Assembly: GCA_001793825.1 (NCBI GenBank) | Contig: MGIQ01000001.1 | Span: 1-40,188, forward strand | Length of the DNA: 40,188 bases | Source: Candidatus Wolfebacteria bacterium RIFCSPLOWO2_01_FULL_38_11 | Lineage (GTDB): Bacteria > Patescibacteriota > Minisyncoccia > UBA6257 > UBA9933 | Reading direction: 5' to 3' | Shown: positions 8,030 through 17,583 of the stretch, piece by piece | How positions within the stretch are numbered: position 1 is the first letter of the stretch | Layout: each line of letters opens with the position of its first letter | Translations under genes and position numbers: made by a program | Notes under the pieces: model-generated | What the model saw: only the letters and a program-made list of their open reading frames with translations | Told to the model about the DNA's origin: nothing | The model's database searches: none

Positions 8030-10306
8030 ATGGATCAACCGTCTTTAAATTCCATCCCTAATCAAAATCCAACAGGGGAAACACAGGATAAAAATTGGCG
8101 TTTTCTATTTATAATTTTCGCAATTTTTCTTTTTACGATTTTTATTGCTGGCCTTTTTTGGATTTTTACCAAAAGCACGGCTTCGCCCATGGGTTTAGGG
8201 TGGTTTCTTTTTAGTTTTGCCGCCGGTCTTTCCATGATTGTTTTGCCCTGTACTCTCCCCTTAGCTTTTGTCATTGTTCCGCTTTCAATGGGCAAGGGGT
8301 ATGTTAAGGGTTTTATGGTGGCTTTGGCTTTTGGCCTGGGCGTTGCCATCACGCTTTCCACTTACGGCATATTAGCCGCCTTGCTTGGCAAAGCGTTTTT
8401 CGCATATGCTTCCGGAGGAGGAGAAATTATTAAAAATATTTTTTACGCCATTGCCGGCACCTTTGCCATTCTTTTTGCTTTAAGCGAGCTTAAGCTTATC
8501 AAGTTCCGTATTCCAAGTTATATGGGCGCGGCTCCGAAGTTTGTTGAACAAAAAAGCGATATTCTTAAAGCGCTTTTTTTAGGACTTTTTCTCGGCAATA
8601 TCGGAATTGGTTGTCCGCATCCGGCAACGCCGATTATTTTGGGACAAATTGGTTTGACTGCCGATGTTTTTTACGGCTGGCTTTTGTTTTTTGTTCACGC
8701 CATCGGCAGAATCATCCCTCTTCTGCTCCTTGCCATTTTGGGCATTCTAGGAGTCAACGCCACTCGTTCGCTTTTAAAACACAAAGAAAGCATTGCCAGA
8801 GCAACTGCTTGGGGTATGGTTTTTGTTGGCGCTTTTTTGTTCACGCTTGGATTTTTTAGCCACGATTGGTGGGTATATTCCGGCATGCACACTTTGCTTG
8901 AAGAAATAACCCAAGAAGAGCGGATGCTGGGTATTTTAAAAGGCAGATGGGAAAGCGCGGTTACTCATATCCACGGCATTCCGACCGGAACGGGATTTTT
9001 TGGCCTGCCTTTGTGGCTTGGTAATTGGGTATTTGTTTCAATGATGGTTTTGCCTTTGTGGGGATATTGGCTTTCTTTACGCAGAAAATTAAGCATTTTA
9101 GTTGAGCCGGAACAAGGCGTCTTAAAAAAAGAATTAAGATTAAAAAAATTCAAATATTCCATTTTAACGATTGTTTTTGCTTTAACTTTTATTTATATTT
9201 TGCCTCAGAGGTTTTTATCCCAGCAATTAGCGCATCAGCGCGAAGAAGCTGGCGATACGCATAAAATGGAGGCATTGGCCGTGGATGTTGGTGAAATCGG
9301 TAAGAGGGCCGATGATTTGCTTCAAACTATTTTCCGCAGAGAAAACGGAAAAGTAATAGTAGAATTAAAAACCGAGGAGATTGTTGCCGAGATTGCTCCG
9401 GGAGTCACTTATCAATATTGGACTTACAACGGCACTGTTCCCGGACCGTTTATTAAAGTTAAAGAAGGAGACACGATTGAAGTCCGGCTTACTCACATGG
9501 TCCATGATCATGCAAATATCGATCATTCTTTTAATATCAGCGCGTTTCCGATCAGTATCGCAAGTGCTGATGAAGATGGGCATAATACGGCTGCTTCCGA
9601 ACACGAAAAAGCCGGCCATGCCAAGCATTCTATTGACCTCCATGCCGTAGAAGGTCCCGGAGGAGGAGCGGTTTTGACGCAGACCGTAAGCGGTCAAACC
9701 ACGGCTTTTCAGTTTAAAGCTACGCGGCCGGGAATTTATGTCTATCATTGCGCCAGCCCTCATATTCCCACTCATGTTGCCAATGGAATGTACGGTTTGA
9801 TTTTGGTTGAGCCGAAAAATGGTTTGGCAAAAGTTGATAAAGAATTTTACGTGATGCAGGGAGAATTTTATACAAATGGAGTATTTGGAGAAAAGGGCCA
9901 TCAGGAATTCAGTTTGGAAAAAATGAAAAAAGAAGAGCCGGAATATTTTGTATTTAACGGCCGTGTTGGTTCGCTTTCCGGCACCCGGGCTTTGCGAGCC
10001 AAAGTCGGTGAAACCATCCGTCTTTATTTCGGAGTTGGTTCGCATATCGCTTCTAATTTTCATATTATCGGCGGTGTTTTGGACAAACTTTATCCTGAAG
10101 GCGACATTATTTCCGCGCCGCATCGCAATGTTCAAACAACAGTTGTGCCTCCAGGAGGCGCGATGATGGCGGAATTCAAATTGGAAGTTCCCGGCAAATA
10201 TTTATTGGTTGATCATAGCTTGTCGCGCGCCATTGACAAAGGAGCGATTGGAGAAATTATTGTCGAAGGAGAAGAAAATCCGGAAATTTTTAAAAAAATA
10301 GAATAA
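8030..10306 (+). CDS. nirK: CcdA/DsbD-like membrane domain fused to copper nitrite reductase
   Basis: 758 aa, two parts. Residues 25-390 are membrane: a lone anchor, then a CcdA/DsbD-like thiol-transfer domain with its Cys pair at C74 (LPCTLP) and C195 (GCPHPATP), then two more segments. Residues about 440-750 are a two-cupredoxin copper nitrite reductase. By comparison with known NirK the type 1 Cu ligands are H533, C574, H582, M587; the type 2 ligands are H538, H573, H729; the catalytic pair is D536 and H678. All are present, so the enzyme should reduce nitrite to NO on the outer face. A His/Asp-rich loop (about 492-533) is longer than usual. The gene symbol applies to the C-terminal half. 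The fusion links thiol-electron import to a copper enzyme; whether thiols feed catalysis or only copper assembly is open. Confidence 0.9.
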   Translation: MDQPSLNSIPNQNPTGETQDKNWRFLFIIFAIFLFTIFIAGLFWIFTKSTASPMGLGWFLFSFAAGLSMIVLPCTLPLAFVIVPLSMGKGYVKGFMVALAFGLGVAITLSTYGILAALLGKAFFAYASGGGEIIKNIFYAIAGTFAILFALSELKLIKFRIPSYMGAAPKFVEQKSDILKALFLGLFLGNIGIGCPHPATPIILGQIGLTADVFYGWLLFFVHAIGRIIPLLLLAILGILGVNATRSLLKHKESIARATAWGMVFVGAFLFTLGFFSHDWWVYSGMHTLLEEITQEERMLGILKGRWESAVTHIHGIPTGTGFFGLPLWLGNWVFVSMMVLPLWGYWLSLRRKLSILVEPEQGVLKKELRLKKFKYSILTIVFALTFIYILPQRFLSQQLAHQREEAGDTHKMEALAVDVGEIGKRADDLLQTIFRRENGKVIVELKTEEIVAEIAPGVTYQYWTYNGTVPGPFIKVKEGDTIEVRLTHMVHDHANIDHSFNISAFPISIASADEDGHNTAASEHEKAGHAKHSIDLHAVEGPGGGAVLTQTVSGQTTAFQFKATRPGIYVYHCASPHIPTHVANGMYGLILVEPKNGLAKVDKEFYVMQGEFYTNGVFGEKGHQEFSLEKMKKEEPEYFVFNGRVGSLSGTRALRAKVGETIRLYFGVGSHIASNFHIIGGVLDKLYPEGDIISAPHRNVQTTVVPPGGAMMAEFKLEVPGKYLLVDHSLSRAIDKGAIGEIIVEGEENPEIFKKIE

Positions 10307-10311
10307 TTCCT

Positions 10312-10590
10312 ATGGATAAAAAAATTTTTCTTGAAATTTTGTCGTCGCCGGGATGTTATCATTGCGCTGAATTTAAAAAATATTGGGAAAGCGTTAAAAA
10401 TCAGTTTGCCGACGTGGAAATGCGCGATATTGATTTAACTAGCGATAAAGGGCAGGAAATGGCTCAGAAATATATGATTTTTTCTTCGCCCGGCATTATA
10501 ATCAATGGAGAGCTATTTGCTACGGGCGGAGTCAATAAAGAAAAATTTGAAGCAAAATTAAAAGAATTGTCCGCACCTAAGCAAACATGA
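10312..10590 (+). CDS. thioredoxin-like protein
   Basis: 92 aa thioredoxin/glutaredoxin-like fold with the redox motif CYHC (15-18) after LSSPG, and a cis-Pro strand SSPGIIING near residues 58-66. There is no signal peptide, so it is cytoplasmic. It starts 5 nt after the CcdA-nitrite reductase fusion, which makes it the likely cytoplasmic electron donor for the CcdA-like Cys pair. The short length and the FATGGV region resemble the small redox-active disulfide or glutaredoxin-like proteins rather than full thioredoxin. Confidence 0.87.
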   Translation: MDKKIFLEILSSPGCYHCAEFKKYWESVKNQFADVEMRDIDLTSDKGQEMAQKYMIFSSPGIIINGELFATGGVNKEKFEAKLKELSAPKQT

Positions 10591-10623
10591 AAAAGGTCGT
10601 AATAAATATCGAACTAATTTAAT

Positions 10624-11106
10624 ATGCTAAAAATATTTTCAACACTGATTTTTGCAATTTTATTATCAAGCGGTTTTGCATCCGCAGTTTCTGCTCATGG
10701 CGGCGAAGCGGATGGGCACAGCGGAACAATGATGAAAATGGATGATATGATGTCGGAAATGATGGGAGAAAATAAAGCAATCAATTGCGCGGCAATGGAC
10801 TCCGCTGAATTAATTGAAGAAGGAGAGGATTTGATGTCAAAAATGATGGCTGGCGATGAGGCAAAGCACGAGAGTATGGAAGAATCAATGGAAGAAATTG
10901 CTGGTATGGAATTTCATGATATGATGCATTTAATGATGGGGCGGGTGGCCAGCGGATGTCTTACTGATGAACAGCAAAAAGCCGTGGCATCAAAATTAAC
11001 AGTAGTTGCGCCGCAAAGAACCAATCAGACGCTGCCTCTTGTAACCGGTCTTGCAATAGGATTGATTGTTGGATTGGTCGGAATGTCGTTTTTCCGAAAA
11101 TCTTAA
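10624..11106 (+). CDS. exported Met/His-rich protein, probable copper binder
   Basis: 160 aa. Signal peptide about 1-24 (ending SAVSAHG), a Met- and His-rich outer part (MMKMDDMMSEMM; HDMMHLMM), and a C-terminal membrane anchor about 136-155 followed by FFRKS. Two Cys (about 56 and 113) could pair. Methionine clusters bind Cu(I) in exported copper proteins such as CopC-, PcoE- or CopM-like factors, and the genes on both sides handle copper. The metal role is inferred from composition and context; no domain is recognised. Confidence 0.75.
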   Translation: MLKIFSTLIFAILLSSGFASAVSAHGGEADGHSGTMMKMDDMMSEMMGENKAINCAAMDSAELIEEGEDLMSKMMAGDEAKHESMEESMEEIAGMEFHDMMHLMMGRVASGCLTDEQQKAVASKLTVVAPQRTNQTLPLVTGLAIGLIVGLVGMSFFRKS

Positions 11107-11110
11107 TTTA

Positions 11111-11127
11111 AGGACGTACGGCGTCCT
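11111..11127. terminator. short hairpin between convergent genes
   Basis: AGGACG, 5-nt loop, CGTCCT between the 3' ends of the Met-rich gene and the CuA-like gene. No T run follows on either strand, so it is a weak terminator at best. Confidence 0.35.
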
Positions 11128-11137
11128 CATAATTGGA

Positions 11138-11530
11138 TTAATCAACGACAATGAAGTGGCCGGTTTGTTCAAAATGCCCTTCACCGCAAGGGACCGAACA
11201 ATAAAAGACAAACTCGCCTTTCTTTGAAGCAACAAATTCAATAATAGTTTCCTGTTTTGGAAAGAGTCGCTTGTTGACGCCGAAGACCTCAATGGCAAAA
11301 CCATGGTCATAAGGATCGTCGTTATAAATTTTCAATCTGACAGTATCGCCGGCTTTAACAGTAATTAAAGTGGGATCCCATTTATTTTTGGCCGCTGTCA
11401 TATTTATTTCCACTACATTGCCGGTCGCTTTAATGGGGGCGACCTCCGGCGCCCGGAAATAAATTTGATAAACAACACCGCCGGAAATAAGAACCGCGGC
11501 AAAGATAATTATGATAATAAATTTATTCAT
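11138..11530 (-). CDS. membrane-anchored CuA-type cupredoxin
   Basis: 130 aa: one N-terminal membrane anchor (4-22) and one cupredoxin domain like the CuA domain of cytochrome c oxidase subunit II or nitrous oxide reductase. Ligands: H76 (DHGFAI), C111 and C115 (CSVPCG), H119 (GEGH). In a standard CuA site a Met follows three residues after that His; here the position is Q122, so the site is incomplete or altered. It should face outward and carry electrons, with the nitrite reductase the obvious partner. No oxidase subunit I is in the window. It lies convergent to the Met-rich gene and divergent from copA, 34 bp away. Confidence 0.85.
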   Translation of the reverse strand: MNKFIIIIIFAAVLISGGVVYQIYFRAPEVAPIKATGNVVEINMTAAKNKWDPTLITVKAGDTVRLKIYNDDPYDHGFAIEVFGVNKRLFPKQETIIEFVASKKGEFVFYCSVPCGEGHFEQTGHFIVVD

Positions 11531-11532
11531 AT

Positions 11533-11566
11533 TATAATCATATTATATTAAATTAGCATTTAATAT
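11533..11566 (+). promoter_or_regulatory. copA promoter region with inverted repeat over the start codon
   Basis: The 34-bp gap between the divergent CuA-like and copA genes holds TATAAT (11533-11538) for copA, TATAAT-like sequences on the other strand, and a perfect 9-bp inverted repeat ATATTAAAT-TAGC-ATTTAATAT (11545-11566) that covers the likely transcription start and the first two bases of the copA ATG. It could be an operator or a start-masking RNA hairpin. Confidence 0.45.
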
Positions 11567-13973
11567 GCAGGAAAGAAAAATTTTTAAAATCAGAGGTATG
11601 CATTGCGCGGCTTGCGCCAACCTCATTAATAAATTTTTGATTAAGCAAAAGGGTGTTTTGGAAGCCAACGCTAATTTCGGGTCGGAATCCTTAAACGTGT
11701 TTTACGACGATTCACTGATAAATCCCCAACAGATGGACGTCGTGCTCAAAAAACTTGGCTATGGTCTTATTTTATCAGAAGAAGAGGGTAAAAGCGAAGA
11801 ATTGGCAGAGGCCGAAAGACAAAAAGAAATTCAAGGTCTAAAAAAGAGGGCTATTGTCAGTTTCATTCTTGCTTCACCTATAATTTTTTATTATATGACC
11901 GTGCATATGTTTAATCTGCAGCATATTCACGCTTTTTGCGTCAGCGGCGGGGGACTAGTGGCGGGGCTTGCGAGCGGTTGTTCTGGCGGCTGGCTTTTGG
12001 ATTTTAATTGGATATTTTTTGCAATGACGACTCCTATTCAGCTCGGCGTTGGCTGGATTTTTTATCGCAATGCTTGGACGGCTATAAGAGTCGGTTCTGC
12101 TTCAATGGATGTTTTGGTTGTTTTAGGCACAAGCGCGGCTTATCTCATCTCGGTTTTCGGATTCATTTTTTCTGATTTTGAATTTTTACATAGATATTGG
12201 GGCGGTCTTGATCATCCTTTTTGGGAATCTTCAGCCGCTTTGGTTTCTTTTATTATCCTCGGGCGTTATTTTGAAGCGCGTTCCAAAGGACGGGTGACAT
12301 CTGCCATCAGAAAATTGATGAATTTGGCGCCGAAAATGGCAGTCATTGTCAATGACGGCAAAGAAATGGAAATTCCCATAAGTGAACTTAAAATCGGCGA
12401 TGTTTTTCTGGTAAAACCGGGCGCTAATGTACCGACTGATGGCGTTATTTTGGAAGGAAAATCTTCAATTGACGAAAAAGTGGTAACTGGCGAATCAATG
12501 CCTGTTGGAAAAGATGTCGGCGACGAAGTCATCGGCGCTACTACTAACACTTACGGTCTGCTAAAATGCCGTGCAAACAAAGTTGGCCGAGACACCTTGC
12601 TTTTCCAGATTATTAAAATGGTGCGCGAGGCGCAATCTTCAAAAGCCAGTATCCAAGATGTCGCCGATAGAGTTTCGGAAAAATTTGTGCCTGCCGTGGT
12701 TGTTTTTGCGTTTTTGGTTTTTGCTCTTTGGTATTTTGTGCTTGGTTATCCAGTTGTTTCTTCCTTGCTTTTCATGATTGCCGTACTGGTTATTTCTTGT
12801 CCCTGCGCTTTGGGTTTGGCAACGCCGACCGCTTTGATGGTTGGCACGGCCAGAGGGGCGCAATCGGGAATTTTAATCAAAGGCGGCAAAGCGCTTGAAG
12901 GCGCTTATAAGATAAACAGCGTCGCCTTTGACAAAACCGGCACTTTGACAAAAGGCGAGCCGTCGGTAACCGATGTTATTGCAGTAGCCGATCTTTCAAA
13001 AGAAGAAGTTATAAAAATCGCCGCTATTGCCGAACGCGGCTCGGAACATCCTTTAGCTCAAGCTATTGTTAAAGCCGCTGGCAAGGTTCCGGAGCCGAAA
13101 AATTTTTCCGCTTTGGCCGGACGCGGCATCAAAGCCGACTACAATAAAAAAACGATTTTAGTCGGCAATGAACAATTAATGCTGGAAAATAAGATTGACA
13201 TCTCTCCTTATCAAAAAGATTTTGAATCTCTTCAGAATCAGGCAAAGACCGTGGTTTTTGTCTCTTATGGCGCTAAGATGATCGGTATTTTGGCTTTAGC
13301 CGATACTTTAAAGGATTATGCCAAAGAGGCAATTGCCGAATTGAAGAAAATGAAGAAGGAGGTCATTATGATTACCGGAGATAATGAAAAAACCGCCAAA
13401 GCCATTGCTCAGAATCTCGGCATCGATACTTTTTATGCCAAGGTTTTGCCGGAAAAAAAGGAAGAATTGATTTCAAATATTCAGAAAAAAGGCAAAGTTG
13501 TGGCAATGGTTGGCGACGGCATCAATGACGCGCCGGCTTTAGCTAAAGCTGATTTGGGTATTGCCGTTGGTTCCGGCACTGATGTTGCCATTGAAACCGG
13601 AGATATCATTCTTATTAAAGACGACATCCGCGACGTGGTAACAGCCATTGATTTGTCAAAGAGAACTATTCGCAAAATTTGGGAGAATTTCTTCTGGGCT
13701 TTTATATACAATATTGTCGCCATTCCAATAGCCGCCGGCATTCATTTATTTATTACTCAAACAGCCGGCGATCCGGCGCCTTGGGTGGTTACAGGGGCGG
13801 CTTTTTTAGGAGGAATTGCCGGTAAAGTATTTTTGAATCTCTCTCAATCTTCGCTCAGGCCGGAAATCGCCGGCTTTGCCATGGCGTTTTCCTCCGTATC
13901 AGTGGTGATGAATTCTCTTTTGCTTAACCGTTATAAAGAACCAAAATTTGCGCGACAGACAAAAGATAAGTAA
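11565..13973 (+). CDS. copA: P1B-type copper-transporting ATPase
   Basis: 802 aa, full length. Order: N-terminal heavy-metal-binding domain with MHCAAC (Cys 14 and 17), membrane segments, actuator domain with TGES, the Cu-translocating CPC motif (412-414), the phosphorylation site DKTGT (D456), an HP dipeptide in SEHPLA, and the hinge GDGINDAP (about 650). CPC plus a single HMA domain identifies a Cu(I) exporter. The loop between the first two segments carries a Gly/Cys-rich insert (HIHAFCVSGGG) that is unusual and may bind metal. CopZ-like chaperone follows 10 nt later. In this setting it may supply copper to the exported nitrite reductase as well as detoxify. Confidence 0.95.
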   Translation: MQERKIFKIRGMHCAACANLINKFLIKQKGVLEANANFGSESLNVFYDDSLINPQQMDVVLKKLGYGLILSEEEGKSEELAEAERQKEIQGLKKRAIVSFILASPIIFYYMTVHMFNLQHIHAFCVSGGGLVAGLASGCSGGWLLDFNWIFFAMTTPIQLGVGWIFYRNAWTAIRVGSASMDVLVVLGTSAAYLISVFGFIFSDFEFLHRYWGGLDHPFWESSAALVSFIILGRYFEARSKGRVTSAIRKLMNLAPKMAVIVNDGKEMEIPISELKIGDVFLVKPGANVPTDGVILEGKSSIDEKVVTGESMPVGKDVGDEVIGATTNTYGLLKCRANKVGRDTLLFQIIKMVREAQSSKASIQDVADRVSEKFVPAVVVFAFLVFALWYFVLGYPVVSSLLFMIAVLVISCPCALGLATPTALMVGTARGAQSGILIKGGKALEGAYKINSVAFDKTGTLTKGEPSVTDVIAVADLSKEEVIKIAAIAERGSEHPLAQAIVKAAGKVPEPKNFSALAGRGIKADYNKKTILVGNEQLMLENKIDISPYQKDFESLQNQAKTVVFVSYGAKMIGILALADTLKDYAKEAIAELKKMKKEVIMITGDNEKTAKAIAQNLGIDTFYAKVLPEKKEELISNIQKKGKVVAMVGDGINDAPALAKADLGIAVGSGTDVAIETGDIILIKDDIRDVVTAIDLSKRTIRKIWENFFWAFIYNIVAIPIAAGIHLFITQTAGDPAPWVVTGAAFLGGIAGKVFLNLSQSSLRPEIAGFAMAFSSVSVVMNSLLLNRYKEPKFARQTKDK

Positions 13974-13982
13974 AATAATACA

Positions 13983-14198
13983 ATGATTAAGAAAAATTAT
14001 AACATTGAAGGCATGCATTGCGGCGCTTGCTCTACCGGCATCGAAATGTTTCTTTCAAACACCGAAGGCGTTAAATCAGCCAAGGTCAGCTATGAATCCA
14101 AGAAAGCCGAAGTTGAATATGACGAAAGCAGACTTAAAGATGGAGATATAATAAAAACCATCGAAGAAGCCGGTTTTAAAGCGTCTCCGGTTGCCTGA
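13983..14198 (+). CDS. copZ: copper chaperone with one HMA domain
   Basis: 71 aa, a single ferredoxin-like HMA domain with the Cu(I)-binding motif GMHCGAC (Cys 13 and 16) and the usual length for CopZ. It delivers cytoplasmic copper to the HMA domain of CopA, whose gene it follows by 10 nt in the same direction. The pair is a standard copper-homeostasis operon. Confidence 0.92.
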   Translation: MIKKNYNIEGMHCGACSTGIEMFLSNTEGVKSAKVSYESKKAEVEYDESRLKDGDIIKTIEEAGFKASPVA

Positions 14199-14232
14199 TA
14201 TAAAAAACGCGCCATTTTTTAAAGTTTGAGCT

Positions 14233-15285
14233 ATGGAGATAATTTTTTTATCGCTGATTTTAATAATTCTTATAGCCGGAATTGCCGGCCTTTTTATTCT
14301 TTTTAAAAAAAGGTTTGAAGGCACAGAGACCGGCGGTCAGTCCCTGCTTTTGCTTCAAAATCAGATTCAGGAAATTTCTCGGGTGCTTGACTCGAAGTTG
14401 GAGCATTCAACTCGCATAATGCAAAGCCAATTCGGCGAAAGCGCGAGAATTATCAAAGAAATCACTCAAGAGCTTACCAAAGTCGGCGAAGGCCAGAAAC
14501 AAGTGGTTGACCTTGCCAAGCAATTGGAGAATCTTCAGGACATTTTGAAAAATCCAAAGCAGCGCGGGGTAGTTGGCGAATATTATTTGAAAACCGTTTT
14601 GGAAAATGTCTTGCCTCCCAATGGCTTCCAAATGCAATACGAATTTAAAGATGGCACTATTGTTGACGCCGCGATTTTTGTCAAAGATAAAATTATTCCA
14701 GTTGATTCCAAGTTCTCTTTGGAAAATTATAATCGTTTGATTGAAACTCGCGATGAATCCGAAAGGCAAAGATTGGAAAGTGCTTTTTATAACGACTTAA
14801 AAGCCCGAATTGATGAGACATCGAAATACGTCAAGCCCGGCGAAGGCACAATGGAATTTGCTTTTATGTTTATTCCGTCCGAGGCAATTTATTATGATTT
14901 GCTAATTAATAAGGTTGGAGCCGTTAAAGCCGCTACTCGCGACTTGATCCAATATGCAGCGGGAGAGAAAAAAGTTTTAATTGTCAGTCCGACAACCTTT
15001 TTGGCGTATCTTCAAACAGTGCTTCAGGGATTAAAAGCGCTTCAGATTGAAGAATCAGCCAAAGAAATCAGAAAAAGAGTTGAAGAACTCGGTCGTCATC
15101 TTTTGACGGTAGATGAATATATGCAAAAATTAGGCGGCCATCTTGGAACAACAGTTAATATGTACAATAAAACTTACAAAGAGCTTGGCAAGGTTGATAA
15201 AGACGTTTTAAAAATTTCCGGCGTTGCCGCTGGCGTTGAACCAATAGTTATTGGAAAACCGGATAATAACGAAGAGGGGGATTGA
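14233..15285 (+). CDS. rmuC: DNA recombination protein RmuC
   Basis: 350 aa. An N-terminal membrane anchor (2-22), a coiled coil (about 35-95), then the PD-(D/E)XK-like RmuC domain: QRGVVGEYYLKTVLEN, the conserved VDAAIFVKDKIIPVDSKF, and later FMFIPSEAIYYDL and SPTTFLAYL. The family limits rearrangement at inverted repeats in E. coli; biochemical role remains unclear. That is notable in a genome rich in small palindromes. The gene lies 34 nt after copZ and its stop codon is part of the groES -35 element. Confidence 0.92.
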   Translation: MEIIFLSLILIILIAGIAGLFILFKKRFEGTETGGQSLLLLQNQIQEISRVLDSKLEHSTRIMQSQFGESARIIKEITQELTKVGEGQKQVVDLAKQLENLQDILKNPKQRGVVGEYYLKTVLENVLPPNGFQMQYEFKDGTIVDAAIFVKDKIIPVDSKFSLENYNRLIETRDESERQRLESAFYNDLKARIDETSKYVKPGEGTMEFAFMFIPSEAIYYDLLINKVGAVKAATRDLIQYAAGEKKVLIVSPTTFLAYLQTVLQGLKALQIEESAKEIRKRVEELGRHLLTVDEYMQKLGGHLGTTVNMYNKTYKELGKVDKDVLKISGVAAGVEPIVIGKPDNNEEGD

Positions 15286-15310
15286 CAATTGCCCATTTCT
15301 TTAATATTTT
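15282..15310 (+). promoter_or_regulatory. groES promoter
   Basis: A perfect TTGACA (15282-15287) overlapping the rmuC stop codon, a 17-nt spacer and TATTTT (15305-15310). It leaves a leader of about 90 nt, the longest seen here. No CIRCE repeat is present in it. Confidence 0.55.
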
Positions 15311-15367
15311 ATTATTACTTGAACTTAATTCTTAAGTGAAAAGGTCGCACTTTCAAACTTTTCAAAA

Positions 15368-15393
15368 GCGCGGAAATCAATGAATTTCCACGC
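15368..15393 (+). promoter_or_regulatory. hairpin in the groES leader
   Basis: GCG-C-GGAAAT, loop CAATGA, ATTTCC-A-CGC: a 9-bp stem with one mismatch ending 12 nt before the groES ATG. Its position suits a temperature- or ribosome-sensitive leader structure. Inference only. Confidence 0.4.
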
Positions 15394-15405
15394 AAATTTA
15401 TTTTT

Positions 15406-15696
15406 ATGAATATTAAGCCATTGTCCAATCATTTATTTATTGAAGCAGTTGAATTAGAAAAAACAACCGCTTCTGGCATTGTTCTTCCGGAAACCGCGGA
15501 AAAAGAAAAACCAATCAAAGGCAAAGTTATTGCCACTGGACCGGGAAAAATTAATGAAAAAGGCGAACGCCTTCCAATGTCGGTAAAGGTTGGAGACCTA
15601 GTTCTCTTTAAAAAATACGGCCCCGATGAAATTGAAATTGAAGGAAAAAAATATTTAGTCGGGGACGAAGACGATATACTCGCCATTTTAGATTAA
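15406..15696 (+). CDS. groES: co-chaperonin GroES
   Basis: 96 aa, the usual length. Conserved landmarks: IKPLSNHLFIE at the start, the mobile-loop region ASGIVLPETA that contacts GroEL, and VKVGDLVLFKKYG. It caps the GroEL ring during ATP-driven folding. groEL follows after a 99-nt AT-rich spacer with no terminator that has a T run, so the two are probably co-transcribed. The stop codon is built into a perfect hairpin. Confidence 0.95.
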   Translation: MNIKPLSNHLFIEAVELEKTTASGIVLPETAEKEKPIKGKVIATGPGKINEKGERLPMSVKVGDLVLFKKYGPDEIEIEGKKYLVGDEDDILAILD

Positions 15697-15706
15697 AATG
15701 GCGAGT
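15678..15706 (+). other. perfect hairpin over the groES stop codon
   Basis: A 13-bp perfect stem (ACTCGCCATTTTA with TAAAATGGCGAGT) with a 3-nt loop; the stop TAA (15694-15696) begins the 3' arm. No T run follows, so it may act in mRNA processing or partial attenuation between groES and groEL instead of full termination. Confidence 0.6.
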
Positions 15707-17439
<1,733 letters not shown>

Positions 17440-17440
17440 T

Positions 17441-17480
17441 CAGCTCTTTAGCTTAGTAGCTTGTTAGCTAGTTAGCTTGT
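17441..17480. repeat. short tandem TTAGCT repeats after groEL
   Basis: Five closely spaced variants of TTAGCT/TAGCTT within 40 nt directly before the terminator (for example at 17449, 17456, 17464, 17472). Short-period repeat, no coding potential. Confidence 0.5.
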
Positions 17481-17510
17481 AAAAAATTCCGCGGAACCGC
17501 GGAATTTTTT
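17481..17510 (+). terminator. strong terminator of groESL
   Basis: Perfect 14-bp palindrome with a 2-nt centre (17481-17494 against 17497-17510; core TTCCGCGG), with A and T tracts so it can act on both strands. Confidence 0.92.
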
Positions 17511-17514
17511 ATAT

Positions 17515-17543
17515 TTGACATTTCACGAAATTTTAATAATTAT
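17515..17543 (+). promoter_or_regulatory. promoter of the Gam-like gene
   Basis: Perfect TTGACA (17515-17520) and TAATTAT (17537-17543) with 16-17 nt spacing, right after the groEL terminator. Confidence 0.5.
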
Positions 17544-17583
17544 GAATCAGTTCCGAAAATCAAACAAATAAGGAGAGAAGCCT

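Noticed and set aside
9365-10135. 256-codon frame antisense to the nitrite reductase
   Set aside because: The plus-strand gene has full catalytic motifs; the antisense frame has no recognisable feature.
15288-15405. CIRCE operator upstream of groES
   Set aside because: No TTAGCACTC-N9-GAGTGCTAA or close variant is present.
17441-17480. TTAGCT repeats as a regulator-binding array
   Set aside because: They lie after the groEL stop and before the terminator, where an operator is unlikely; treated as a short tandem repeat.
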